Below, piece by piece: positions 1 to 10,695 of a DNA stretch of 64,000 bases. The notes under the pieces are model-generated. The model was not told the DNA's origin. It saw nothing but the letters and a program-made list of their open reading frames with translations, and did no database searches. Origin of the DNA: Nansenia antarctica (taxonomy: Eukaryota; Chordata; Actinopteri; Argentiniformes; Microstomatidae); NCBI GenBank assembly GCA_963989245.1, contig OZ022340.1, positions 33,002,710 through 33,066,709 on the forward strand, written 5' to 3'. The position numbers and the translations under genes were made by a program. Numbering within the stretch: the first letter of the stretch is position 1; every line of letters begins with the position of its first letter.

Positions 1-157
1 GTCTGGTTGTGTTGTAAGGCTGGCGGCCATCTTAGGCGAGTCTGGTTGTGTTGTTAGGGTGGCGGCCATCTTAGGTGAGTCTGGTTATGTTGTAAGGCTG
101 GCGGCCATCTAATGTGAGTCTGGTTGTGTTGTTAGGCTGGCGGCCATCTTGGGTGAA
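1..157. repeat. 39-bp tandem repeat, four copies
   Basis: Four consecutive units, each beginning GTCTGGTTGTGTTGT or a close variant, start at 1, 40, 79 and 118. Each contains GGCGGCCATCTTAGG. The array runs off the left edge, so its full length is unknown. It ends just before the hAT terminus at 162. Confidence 0.9.
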
Positions 158-323
158 TCTGCAGGGCTGCCAAGTTTCACCAAAAGTTTGGAGTGAGATT
201 TTTTGGCGGTGGAGCGACCCAAAACTGTTTCAGTATGACTTTTATTAAACTGCGGTTCCTCCCGCGCACGCCCACATACAACATCCGGGTCTTAATAATT
301 ACGGGTCTTACATGCTCATTATG

Positions 324-1976
324 ACCGCTGCTAATTTTTTGAGCCTTGATTGGTACCTTACCGAAAAAAATCTGATGTATGAATTTCAATCAGGATTCAG
401 AACATCCCATTCCACTGACACATGCCTTCTCTATTTGAACGACCACATCAACCATGAGGTGGACTCGGGCAAGTACTGCGGCATGGTCATGCTGGACCTC
501 CAGAAGGCCTTCGACACAGTAGATCACCACATATTGTTAGATAAACTGAAAGCAATTGGGTTCGATAGAACATCGGTGAGCTGGATGCAATCCTACTTAG
601 AGGGGAGGGAACAGGTGGTTAGTGTGAACGGAACGCTGTCCCCCCCCCTCCCAGTGACCTGCGGCGTTCCACAAGGAAGCATATTGGGACCTTTACTGTT
701 CCTAATATATGTGAATGACATGTCATCAGCATGTGATTGCAATTTGTTCCTGTTCGCGGATGACTCGGCTCTGCTGGTCTCTGACAGGGACATATTGCAG
801 GTGGAAAAAGCGCTAAGCACTGAACTGAGTAGAATCTGCATCTGGCTAGCTGACAATAAACTATCAATACACCTAGGTAAAACTGAAACCATCCTATACG
901 GATCCCCATCTAAACTCAGAAAGGCTGAAAATTTTAAAATAAAAGTGGGTAACATTAATATCACAAGAAAAGAGGATATTACATACCTGGGCTCCATCTT
1001 AGAGGCAAATCTTTCCGGAGATAAAATGGCAGCAAAAGTAATCAAAAAAGTGAACCATAGAACTAGATTCTTGTACAGGATATCCTCACTTGTCAGTAAA
1101 AACACACTGAGGACCCTATCAGGAGCTCTCATTCAATGTCACTTCGACTATGCCGTAACATCATGGTACTATAGAACCACAAAGGCCCATAAAACAAGAC
1201 TCCAGACAGCCCAAAATAAACTGGTTAGGCTTCTGCTAGGCCTCAACCCTAGGACACATCTAACCGCTGCTCATTTTTTGAGCCTTGATTGGCTACGAGT
1301 AGTTGACAGAGTGCAGCAGCTTGCACTGGGCCTGGTCTTCAAGATACGCTACACCACAAAGACACCCAAGTACCTGTCAACATACTTCCAAAAAGTGAAC
1401 AACGTCCACACATACAACACCAGAGGAAGCTCCACGAACCACGTTCAACCGCGTTGCACCACAAACAAGGGGTTAAACTCGTTTGCAAACTATGCAGTAA
1501 AAATGTGGAACGCCCTTCCTATAATCTTAAAGGAGTGCAAAACACTGCCCACCTTCAAAACCACTCTCAAAAAACATTTACAGGAGGCTGCAATCCGTAA
1601 CTGGACCCTCTAAATCAAAAATCAGATTAAAAGACCCGAACTACCCACTGTACATACTTTGTGTTTTGTCCCCCGCCCCCACCTGTCCTACCCGCTGTAC
1701 ATACCTAATGTTTTGTTGTATTGTTCTTCCCATGATGGATGTATGTTTATCTTGTAGATAGTACTAGTTATTTGTCTGTATTATCTTGTAGATAGTACTA
1801 TTTTTTTTTGTCTGTCTTACATGTAACGATGAATTGAGAATCAAGGACCCCAATTGAAATAAGCCAGTGGCTTTCTTGGGTTTTTATCCTGTTAGTTGAC
1901 CTTGTATGTAATATGTACTTTCATCTACTTCTGCAAATCTTCTAATAAAGTTTTCAATCAATCAATCAATCAATCA
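324..1976 (+). mobile_element. 5'-truncated non-LTR retrotransposon (CR1/L2/Daphne-like group)
   Basis: One open frame to 1,613 encodes the C-terminal reverse transcriptase. It has a palm motif with KAFDTVDHHIL, then CGVPQGSILGPLLF, then the catalytic FADDSALLVS, then a long C-terminal domain ending near WNALPIILKECK. The frame starts inside LTR sequence at 312, so the first residues are not LINE protein. The endonuclease half is missing. The 3' UTR ends with AATAAAGTTTTCAATCAATC and a CAAT-repeat tail at about 1,953-1,977, which fits target-primed insertion. A 3' piece of the same family is at 63,053-63,567. Clade assignment is by eye. Confidence 0.85.
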
Positions 1977-2050
1977 ATGAATGAATGAATGGTCTTTATT
2001 GTCATTGCTATAGTACAGGTACCAAACAACGAAATGTAGGAGGGGTGGCT
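1977..2050 (-). mobile_element. 3' tail of a second LINE family
   Basis: The plus strand reads (GAAT)n then GGTCTTTATTGTCATTGC and GTACCAAACAACGAAATG. This is the reverse complement of the LINE 3' end at about 51,800-51,896. The same tail recurs at 58,344 onward. This copy is truncated to under 80 bp and lies tail-to-tail with the preceding LINE, inside the gypsy 3' LTR. Confidence 0.85.
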
Positions 2051-2083
2051 AGGTGTCCCTGTAACACAAGCTACTAACATATG

Positions 2084-4214
2084 TGTGGTGGCCTGGGAAA
2101 ACCCTTCACATGGTGGCATTTTGACATTTTAATTGTTTTTATATTTCCATAAATTAGAAGTTCTCAGCTATTCATAACTGGTTGAATGACTGAGATAGCC
2201 CTTTATTTTAAAAAGTTATGAGCATTTTAATGTATCATGTCAAAAAAAGTGAAAGGTGAGAAATGCTGCCCCCGACTCCTTTCTCCTCCGGGTCGGGGGA
2301 GGAGCCTATGCAGATCGGCCGGTCTCGTTTGTCTGCTTGTGATGCGGTGTTAGTCTGCTCGCCTCGTCGGTATGCGAGGGACAGATCCATTTGTGTGTCT
2401 TCTAGTTAAGATTGTATTACTTTATGCTTATTGTGAGCATCAGTAAACTGTCAATAACACAGGTGGAAGTATCGTCTCCAGGGTTCGAGTTATAAGCTGA
2501 TCTCTGTGGGGGTCTCCAAAATAACAGTGCGAAATGTTCTCATGCACGCGCGAATCATGCCCACACAGCGATGGGACTTACAAGTTTTAATTAGCTATAG
2601 GCAGTAGCGGATTAAGGTGGTCAGTGGCCCTAGGCTACTCCTTTGTGTGAGGACCCCCCGCCCCCATACACAAGCCTCCCCCCTCCCCAAAATATACAAC
2701 TCACGAGCACCCTGCACACACACCACTCATAATGCTTTACCATAAAACACTTAAACACTTTAATAACACAATAACACAACAGTGTTAATAATGCAAAGAA
2801 TAAAAAAAAAAGTTCAGTGCATTCAGTTCTGTCTCTATTGCTCTCCTCTCCCGTTGTCTCTCTGTTACTGTCCTGTTGTCCGTCTCTCTGTTGCTCCCCT
2901 CAGCTCTAAATGACAGAAATGAATTAGCTAATTAGTTGGCATGTAAACATATAGTTAGGGTTGGGTACAGTTTGGGTTTTATTCGATACCGGTGACAAAT
3001 CGATACTTTAAAAACGGTACCGGTACCGAAACATCATCCTCATCCTCATCCTCCTCCTCAAATACCAACATATCCTGACGCTACAGCTGCAGGCTACTCA
3101 TTTCACCACATCAACAGCCCCACATGAAACAACAGCTATAAAAGCGATAGTCACACATGTATCTCGGCCAATAATTGTGTTATTTTTGCTATACAGAAGG
3201 AGCGAAAAATACATGTACACTAGGTTAGTAAAAAGTAAAAGCCACCTTACCTTTACGGAGACAAGATAGACCTGTTTGGTCTGTTTTCAGTAGGCTGCGG
3301 TCGCGGTCCTGGAACCCATGATGCTGACGTCCGATGTTCTTTCTTTATCCAAGATTGGATGAACGGGAGAGGGTCAAAAAATTGCCTTTTTTTGGGCGGC
3401 ATGGTAGCTACTGTATGTATATACTCCTGTATAGCTAATGAATGAATGTTTGCTTCTCAATAATAGGCTAGGTGCACGATCTCACTACTTCCTGAAAGGC
3501 AACTGGTATATGAACATATCCTGTCTCACTCTATTGGTTTAATTGATTAATCAGCTGTGCACTGTGTGTTCCAACGGTTTACCGCACAGCTGATTAATCA
3601 ACCTTTTGCTGTTGCACAATATTCTACTGCGTCCCATGGTGTCTTGGTGGTGAAGTGCAGGCAGTCAAAGGCCTACTGTCATTCACAGGAGATTAATGGT
3701 GCGCGTAGCTCTTTTGGAAAACGTGTTTATTTTACAATATTTATAATATAAATTAAATAATATTCATTACATTGACATTTTGATCAAATAATAGTTGTGG
3801 TAATGTATTATTAGCGACCCCCACAGATTTTTGATTTTACTGCCTTCATGGGAGCTCAGAGAGTCTCAGACCATCTCTATGGGAGCTCAGCTCCCATTAG
3901 CTCCCACATAACTCGAACCCTGATCGGCTCTCCTTTCGCTCATGTGTGCGTGCGTTGCTTAACTGAGAATGAGACACGTTCAACGTGACGTTGTTTCGCT
4001 AGCAAACTACCCACCACAAAAACATAAAAATAAGTACTTTCTCTTTTGTTTTCTTAAAATGTTTATTCATATTCACCATAATGTAGTATGGAGTTCAAAG
4101 TACTAGAATACCACATAATATCAAAATCGCCGAAATAGGACATTTCCATCTATTTTTGCTGTTTGCCACAAACGAACGCCAGCGACATCCGACGGGTTTT
4201 CCCAGGCCACCACA
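2084..4214. mobile_element. Inverted-repeat DNA element with 21-bp perfect termini
   Basis: The left terminus (2,084-2,104) starts TGTGGTGGCCTGGGAAAAC, and the right terminus (4,194-4,214) is its perfect 21-bp reverse complement. CATATG flanks both sides (2,078-2,083 and 4,215-4,220) and occurs once at the matching place in the intact LTR at 8,626-8,765. It is therefore a 6-bp target duplication, though the site is palindromic. Without the nested hAT and its duplicated target the element is about 680 bp and has no convincing ORF. Superfamily is unassigned. Confidence 0.88.
2479..3922. mobile_element. Non-autonomous hAT-type element, 1,444 bp
   Basis: The termini are CAGGGTTCGAGTTAT at 2,479 and ATAACTCGAACCCTG ending at 3,922, a perfect 15-bp inverted repeat. 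Flanking octamers are ATCGTCTC (2,471-2,478) and ATCGGCTC (3,923-3,930), seven of eight matching. Inner ends both carry a GACCCCCACAGA-type motif in inverted orientation. No transposase frame was seen. It sits inside the 2,084-4,214 element. Confidence 0.85.
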
Positions 4215-4233
4215 CATATGCCTATATGTAACA

Positions 4234-4246
4234 TCTCCTTTCCTTT
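4234..4246 (-). promoter_or_regulatory. Polypurine tract of the gypsy element
   Basis: On the minus strand AAAGGAAAGGAGA lies immediately before the LTR start TGTTACATATAGG. This is the expected position and composition for the plus-strand primer, and it fixes the inner edge of the 3' LTR. Confidence 0.8.
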
Positions 4247-4474
4247 AGCTGTTTGCAAATGACATGCTTGCATCTCCGTCTGCAATTCCATTGACAATAA
4301 CAATCCCAAACATTAACAATAGCATTACAACATTGCATTATTTCCCCTTTTTTTTTCTTTTTCTGAACAAAGAACAACAGTCCAGTACAGCCGTCTGAGG
4401 CAAAGTCAAAACAGTCCGAGAAGAGCTGTCCCTTTACTCACCCCTTCCTTTTTTTTTCATTTTTTTTTTCAAAG

Positions 4475-7400
4475 TCATAAGTCCAGTCGTTGTGGCAGCC
4501 TTGACAGGCGACCACTCCGTGAGTAGACACCCTGGCCTGCCGTGGCAGGACCCCCCGGCGTCGCCGGTGCCCTTGGTGTACAAGGATGTACCTCGCCGCC
4601 TGTCTCCCCCCGACTTGAGACAATCCTCGTCTCGGCTGAGGCAGTCTCCCCAGCGACCTGGGTCTGGTCAGGACTGCTCCGCTCAGGCCGTAGAATGTCT
4701 GTCTGTTGCGCTTGAGCTGAGCGCTCTGCAACACGCAGATCCACTCGGTTGTGTCTGTACAGTGTGCCGTCCACATCCACCACGAACGAGCGGGGAACGA
4801 CTCTCTGGAGGCACTGGCCTCGTCGCCACCGCCCTGTGCGATCACCTGGCAGAGGCCTCATCCTAATGTGATCTCCAACATCCAGCTCTGGAAGGTCTCT
4901 GGCAGACGTGTCATAGAATGACTTGGCGACCCGCCGTTTCCACCGCAGCTTCTCTGCCACTCCGTCCACCACACGTGGTAGAAGCAGGCTGTCCGCGACG
5001 GGCAGTGAAGTTTTGAGCCTGCGTGCCATTAAGCGCTGGGCCGGGCTGCTGTCCAACCCCTCTGTGGGTGTGTTGCGCCAGTGAAGGATGGCCACCCACG
5101 CATCCGTGCCATCCAATTTCGCCCGCTTGCAGAGTGACTTGACAATCTTAACGGCCGACTCAGCCTTGCCGTTGGATCGAGGATGTCGGGGTGAGGATGT
5201 GACATGGGCAAACCCCCAGCTCGCTGCAAACTTCCTGAACCGTTCGTAGCAAACTGTGGGCCGTTGTCCGAGACCACCCTCTCTGACTGCCCATAACGTG
5301 CAAACTGAGCTTTGCAGCGCGTGATGAGCGTGTCAGCAGACAGATCTGGCAGCAGGTCGATTTCCCAGAAATCCGAATACTGGTCCACAATGACGAGAAA
5401 GTCCTTGCCCGCATATGAGTAGACGTCCATACTCACTGCCTGCCACGGGCGCACCGGTATGTCATGCGACATCATCGGTTCCTTCTGCTGGACCCGTGCA
5501 TACTCATTGCATGCGGAGCAGTTCGCCACAAAGTCCTTTATCTCCGCTCTCATGTTCGGCCAGAAGAGCGTATCCCTGGCCCGTCTGTAACACGCCTCCC
5601 CACCAATGTGGCTAGCGTGTATGCGTTTGAGCAGCTCAGATCTCATGGCTTTTGGTATGACGACACACTGTCCCCTGTACAACGCTCCGTCTTGAACATT
5701 CAGCTCGTCTCTGAAGGGCCAGTATTCCCGCACTGCCAGCGGAGTGTCCTCTTTAAAGTCTGGCCAGCCACTGAGGATCACAGATGCCAGCTCCTGAAGC
5801 ACATCATCCATCTCTGTGTGCTGCACAATCTGGTGGAATCTGAAAGCCGTAACGTCCAGGTGCTGCGCCTGGTCCAGCTGTGAATACCCGGCCTGGGTGC
5901 TGTTCACGGCGCACACAGCATGCTGCACGTACGGGGTGTCAGACCCACGGCACGGGGGCGTGGCCCTGCTCAGAGTGTCGCTGACATACATCTCGGGGCC
6001 CGGCTTGTACACAACATCCAGATTGTAGCTTTGCAGCTGCAGCAACATGCCTTGGAGACGTTTCGGTGCGCTCAGGAGGGGCTTCTTGAATATTGTGATA
6101 AGCGGCTTGTGGTCTGTTTCTGCAGTGATAGCCTCCCATACAGGTACTTGTGGAATCTCTGGCAGGCAAAGACTATGCTCAAACACTCCTTCTCAATCTG
6201 AGCGTAGTTTTGCTCTGTCGGCGTTAGTGCCCTCGATGCAAAAGCCACCGGCTGTCCCCCTTGTAACAAACAGCCCCCCAGCCCGGTCATGCTGGCGTCG
6301 CTCTGGACCGTGACAGGCTTTGTGATATCATAGTACTTGAGGACGGGCGTGCAGGTGACCATACGCTTCACTCCGCACACTGCATCTTCGTGTTTGGGCA
6401 ACCAGTGCCACATGACGTCCTTATCCAAGAGCCTGCGGAGCGGCTCACAGACCTCCGAGAGCTTTGGCAGAAACTTTGCAAGGTACGTCACGAACCCAAT
6501 AAAGCGCTGTACTGCTTTCACGTCGGTGGGTGTCGGCATTTCCAGCACGGCCCGTGTCTTCTCTGGGTCGATTTTCAGTCCCTCCGAGGACAGAATGTGG
6601 CCGTGGAAGTGTACGGCTTTGAGCTTGAACTGTAGCTTGCGTTCACTCAGCCTGAGTCCCACTGCTCTGCATCGTTCCATGAGAGCACTCAAGTTTCTGT
6701 CATGGTCCAGTTCGGCCTCGGCATCCGTATCGCCACACCCGACCACCAGGATGTCATCTGCGATCGGTTCGATGCCGGCCAGGCCCGATAGCAGCTCGTG
6801 TTGCTTGCGCTGGTAGATCTCAGGCGCTACTGAGACTCCGAAAGGGAGCTTGAGCCATCTCATCCGACCCCACGGTGTCCAGAAGGTCGTCAGACGGCTG
6901 CTCGCGTCGTCAAGCTTGCACTGTAAAAAGGCAACACGAGCGTCTGCCAACGTGAAGAGGCGAGCCTTGGGCAACTTGTACAACACATCTTCCAGCGTAG
7001 GCATATGGTAGTGAGACCTCAGCAGCGCTCGGTTGAGAGGCTTTGGATCGATACAGATTCTTATTTTCTCTGGCTTTGCGACAGTCACCATGTTACTTAT
7101 CCATGCTGTCGGCTCAGTCACCGGCGCAATGTTGCCGACCTTGACATGTCTGTCAAGTTCCTCCTTGACTCTCGCCTTCAGAGCCACTGGAACATTCCTC
7201 GGCGCGCACTGCACCGGCGTCACATCAGGATCCAGCTCGAAGTGTATCTCGCCCGGGACTGACTCGATTGGGTCATTGAAGACGTCATGATAGTCTCTCA
7301 GCAGCTGATCTTTGGTGAGGGGCACAGATTGGCTTGCATCAACTGTGTGGAGTTCATCTGGAACGGTGAAGGATACGAGGCCCAGACGTTCGCATGTGCC

Positions 7401-7779
7401 CCCCCCCCCCGAGAAGAGGCTTTTGCTCTGTGTCGACTATTTCAAATGTGAGGTTGTGCTTTTCTCCCCGGATGACACATTCAGTGTGGAATTTCCCCAG
7501 TGATGGCATGATTTCCCCAGAGTATAACTTTAACTTGGCTGCGCTCGGGCCTAGCGCCGCTCTGGGTGACAGCTTCTCTTTAATCTTGCGGCCCATGACA
7601 TTGCAGGTGGAGCCTGTATCCAGCTGACACTGTTGCCTTTTCTCATTCAGGCATAGATTCACAAACCACTTGCGCCCCTGCTGGGCCTTTGCAGTATTGA
7701 CACATTCAGTTACTAGAAACAGTCTATCATCAGTATTTGAGTCATCTTCTCTTTGCTCATCATTTTCAAGCACATTCAC
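4475..7779 (-). pseudogene. pol: Gypsy pol: protease, reverse transcriptase, RNase H, integrase; frameshifted
   Basis: Read on the minus strand in several frames. 7,779-7,354 has the aspartic protease motif QLDTGSTCNVM. 7,325-6,072 has reverse transcriptase with LADARVAF and IADDILV, then RNase H with QSDASMTGLGG. 6,186-about 5,240 has the end of RNase H, the His/Cys zinc motif (HASHIGG ... CSACNEY) and the integrase core with MDVYSYAG and VVSDNGPQF. 5,116-4,475 has the integrase C-terminal region. Frames change at a 12-base C run (7,399-7,410), near 6,110 and near 5,240. The first could be polymerase or assembly slippage; together they mark the copy as defective. Confidence 0.88.
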
Positions 7780-8558
7780 TTTTTTTTGTCAGCCTTGCTG
7801 CCAGCCTGGCATACCTTGGCAAAGTGATTTGCTATGCCACATATCCGGCATGTCTTACCGTAGGCTGGGCACTGCTCCCTGCCCCGTTTGTGGCTGCCTC
7901 CACAGTATTTGCAGCTCCACTGTGGCTCTCTCTCCGCTGGCGCTGTTTTCCTTTGATGTGCGCGCCTCTCACTCTGCCTGTCCGCGGCATTCACATTGTC
8001 CGTCTGTGCTAGCGGGGCCATCACTCTCATGTGTCTCTCGGTTAGCTCAGCGAGCCTACAGATTTCAGTCGCTGTGTGTAACGTCAACTCACGTTCGCGT
8101 AGCAGACGCCTCCTGGTGCCCTCACTCGCAACACCCAGCACGAGCCTGTCACGAACCAGCTCGTCCTTCAGCGCACGGTATTCGCATGACGATGCTCTCT
8201 CCTTAAGCTTTGTCAGGAAACTGTCTATTGCCTCATCAGCCTCTTGTTTGCAGCTTCCAAACATGTACCTCTCATAAATGACGTTCCTCGCCGGTTTGAA
8301 GTAAACCCCCAAAGCGTCCATAATCGCTTTTGGGTCCTTCTGTTCATCCTCCGTCAACGTGAGGCTATGTGTGTACACAGGACGGCACTCACTTCCCATC
8401 AGCCGTCTCAGCATGGCTGCCTTGATCAGCTTCGACTTCTCGCTCAGTCCGGTAGCGAGCAAAAAGTCCTCAAACTCTGCACGGAAAACTTCCCAGTTTT
8501 TCGCCAGATCACCAGTCATGCGCATACCATCGGGCGCGGGGATGCTGTTGCTTGCCAT
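7776..8558 (-). CDS. gag: Gypsy Gag protein with two zinc knuckles
   Basis: Uninterrupted 260-residue frame starting with MASNSIPAPDGMRM, 67 nt inside the 5' LTR. The N-terminal two thirds is a helical Gag core typical of gypsy elements. Near the C-terminus are a cysteine/histidine knuckle beginning CKYCGG and a standard CCHC knuckle CRICGIANHFAKVC. It ends in a lysine run before TGA. Pol opens one base back from the stop, consistent with -1 frameshift expression. Gag should bind element RNA and form particles; this frame still looks translatable. Confidence 0.88.
   Translation of the reverse strand: MASNSIPAPDGMRMTGDLAKNWEVFRAEFEDFLLATGLSEKSKLIKAAMLRRLMGSECRPVYTHSLTLTEDEQKDPKAIMDALGVYFKPARNVIYERYMFGSCKQEADEAIDSFLTKLKERASSCEYRALKDELVRDRLVLGVASEGTRRRLLRERELTLHTATEICRLAELTERHMRVMAPLAQTDNVNAADRQSERRAHQRKTAPAEREPQWSCKYCGGSHKRGREQCPAYGKTCRICGIANHFAKVCQAGSKADKKK
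7779..7787 (-). promoter_or_regulatory. Candidate -1 ribosomal frameshift site
   Basis: The minus strand reads GAC AAA AAA AAG TGA at the end of gag. A AAA AAG is a classic slippery heptamer and the pol frame is exactly -1 to gag. I did not identify a downstream pseudoknot. Confidence 0.5.
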
Positions 8559-8608
8559 GGCGTTTCATTTCTTTAAGCGTCTTTATTTAATTTTTATTTT
8601 TACTTAGA

Positions 8609-8625
8609 TCCCGCTTCTGACTCCA
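8609..8625 (-). promoter_or_regulatory. Primer binding site, tRNA-Leu type
   Basis: TGGAGTCAGAAGCGGGA begins directly at the inner edge of the 5' LTR. It would pair with the 3' end of a tRNA-Leu (…CCCACTTCTGACA plus CCA) with about two mismatches. The tRNA-Leu-like copies at 54-59 kb in this window have matching 3' ends. Confidence 0.7.
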
Positions 8626-8765
8626 TGTTTCAGTATGACTTTTATTAAACTGCGGTTCCTCCCGCGCACGCCCACATACAACATCCGGGTCTTACATGCA
8701 ACATTATCAGGTCACCCCTAGGTGTCCCTGTAACACAGGCTACTAACATATGCCTATATGTAACA
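8626..8765 (-). repeat. 5' LTR of the gypsy element (140 bp, intact)
   Basis: It runs TGTTTCAGTATGAC...TATATGTAACA on the plus strand, with inverted TG/CA ends, and is flanked outside by the AAAAC duplication at 8,766-8,770. The minus-strand reading contains TTTAATAAAAG, a likely polyadenylation signal. It is the reference for reconstructing the split 3' LTR. Confidence 0.9.
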
Positions 8766-9537
8766 AAAACTGTGCACGTTTTGGCAGCGGCGGCCCCTCT
8801 CTCCCACCCAATTATTTGTGCTAGTTTCCTGCAATTTTACATGTTGTTCATAATAAACCAGCACAAGAAATGAAAATAATAACTAATAAATGTATTAATG
8901 AAATCTTAATAAACAAATACAGTAGCCTACAGACTCTAAAAGAAAAATGGGCCCCATCAACAGGACTCAGCCCCTTGGTCTGCAGCAGGAAGACCCGTGG
9001 TCATCATCTTATATACAGTGCATTGCTCATAGATGGCAATCATGTTATACAGTACATACCAGGGTTTTTCCTCGGTCCGAATGAGGGCTTGGTGGGTGAT
9101 TTTGTGCGCGCACAGCGCGCCCATATATTTTTTGAGGGACCCCCAATTGTTGTATTTGTATTGTAAATTGTAATTATTAATTATTATTATTATTAATGTA
9201 CCTGGTTATGTTACAGTAGAGAAACAAAAAACAGTTACCAAAACTGAGTAGCTAAGATTGGCAAAAGATTGGCGTGGTGCAACCGAAATTAGTAAACAAC
9301 TAGTTTGAAACTAACTAGTAACAACTAGGGGTTTAGTAACTACTAAATGCCTGCATTTAGTAATGACTTAGGCCATATTGGTGCAACCCAGTCCAGTAGG
9401 CTACCAGATACGATGTTGTAATGTATGCACATATTTTGCTACCACGGTTGCCAGACGGAATTGACAATGTCCAGCCCAACCGGTCTAAAAGCTGCCAAAT
9501 CCACCCGTCCAGTGTGACCAAAAGTAGCCCAATCTGG

Positions 9538-10418
9538 TGTGGCGGGTGGCGCCAATAGGAAAAGGGGAGGTGCCCAAAGGAAAGCACTTAGGGCTCACCT
9601 TAGGGGGAACGCCAGAGCGCAGCCGTGTGATCAGGTCGGAGGTAAGGTAGTTGCACACCTTACTCCATGCTGACAGGCAGAGATCAAGAGGTAGGCCGCA
9701 GCCTATGGCTATTTTCTGTGCGTAGCGTTTTATATTATTTCTTTGATTGTATGTAATATTGATGGTGTGATGTATTACAGGTCACCTACTTCCCTGCTGG
9801 GTTGAAGGCGGCTGGTAGTCGCTGGTAGGACGCTGCCATCGACGTACCAGGTATTTTAATGTATTCGTCATGTAAATTGAATCATTATGTATTTTAATAT
9901 GTCGGTAATAGTGTTTTAAGATTGTTCATTTGTGTTTCCTCCAGAGCATCAGTGCGGCCAGCTGCTCTTGCCGTGAGACGTTTTGTTTGGTTAAAGTTTA
10001 TGTTCTTATCTAGTCCGCCTGGGCAAGTGTGCCGGTAGCGGGGCGGACTAGTTTTTCTTTTTGTTTGTTTGTTTGTTTGTTTGTTTATTTGTTATTTAAA
10101 TCCGCTTTTCCCCCACCATTGCCACTTCACCGGGTTAATCCCAGTTTGACCATCAGGGCAGGTTTGAGTGTGCTATATTTATAGATGATTGCAGTGAACA
10201 ACCCTTTTCTACAGTGTGTAGCCTATGGTGTGCAGTGAACAACCCTTTTCTACAGTGTGTAGCCTATGGTGTGCAGTGAATATAACACCTGCCCTGGTTC
10301 TTTGGAGAGAGGTCAATGTGGGCCTGAATTGTGAACTAATGTAATAACACTATTTTCTATTTAAAGTACATTCTCAACTGTCATTCTTATGCTAGGGACC
10401 TATATGGTGGGTGTAACA
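9538..10418. mobile_element. Solo LTR, 881 bp
   Basis: It begins TGTGGCGGGTGGCGCC, ends GGGTGTAACA, and is flanked by CTGG at 9,534-9,537 and 10,419-10,422. The related hAT copy at 59.7 kb has a single CTGG-type site here with nothing inserted. TG/CA ends plus a 4-bp duplication point to an LTR left after recombination. It holds a TTTG run (about 10,058-10,085) and a 41-bp direct duplication (GCAGTGAACAACCC...) at about 10,192-10,273. No coding sequence remains, so the parent family is unknown. Confidence 0.75.
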
Positions 10419-10695
10419 CTGGCAACACTGCTTGCTACGTTCTTGCAGCTCGCGTGCACAGGTTCTTCCATCAGCGCTCGCCTGCCGCTTCAATTGCAGA
10501 CTCAAGTTAACGAGCGTGCAGAAAGACGCCACGAAACTCATGTCCGGTAGCTTTCTTTCAAGGAATTTCAAAAATAAAAGTCCCATAAAACAATTGTTAT
10601 TTCTCGCCGTGAGAAATAGAGATGTGGCGTGAGAGCGTGAGAACTGGTTGAAATGCGTGAGTCTCACGGCGATTGCGTGAGACTTGGCAGCTCTG

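Larger units (their letters stand above)
226..4233 (-). repeat. 3' LTR of the gypsy element, in three pieces
   Basis: By comparison with the intact 140-bp LTR at 8,626-8,765, the pieces are about 226-323 (with a small internal duplication of ACGGGTCTTA), 2,051-2,083 and 4,221-4,233. The gaps are filled by a LINE (324-1,976), a LINE tail (1,977-2,050) and an inverted-repeat element (2,084-4,214). The minus-strand reading holds AATAAA near the LTR end, as expected for a polyadenylation signal. Confidence 0.85.
226..8765 (-). mobile_element. Ty3/gypsy LTR retrotransposon, defective
   Basis: The element is flanked by the 5-bp duplication AAAAC at 221-225 and 8,766-8,770. Both outer ends read TGTTTC...GTAACA on the plus strand. 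On the minus strand the order is 5' LTR (8,626-8,765), primer binding site, gag, protease, reverse transcriptase, RNase H, integrase, polypurine tract (4,234 onward) and 3' LTR. The 3' LTR has been broken apart by nested insertions and now spans 226-4,233. The empty site is visible near 60,895 in the second hAT copy. Pol carries several frameshifts, so this copy should not move on its own. Confidence 0.92.
162..10695. mobile_element. hAT-type DNA transposon copy, split by later insertions
   Basis: The left end CAGGGCTGCCAAGTTTCAC at 162 and the right end GTGAGACTTGGCAGCTCTG at 10,677-10,695 are imperfect inverted repeats of the hAT type. Host-element sequence survives at 162-225, 8,766-9,537 and 10,419-10,695; the rest is younger insertions. 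A second copy in opposite orientation lies at 59,470-60,953 and lacks those insertions, so it gives the empty-site structure. No transposase ORF was seen, so it is probably non-autonomous. I found no clean 8-bp target duplication. Confidence 0.8.

Noticed and set aside
593..1132. Minus-strand frame of 179 residues
   Set aside because: Shadow of the LINE reverse transcriptase on the plus strand.
5464..6816. Plus-strand frames across the gypsy pol region
   Set aside because: Opposite-strand shadows of conserved reverse transcriptase and integrase frames.
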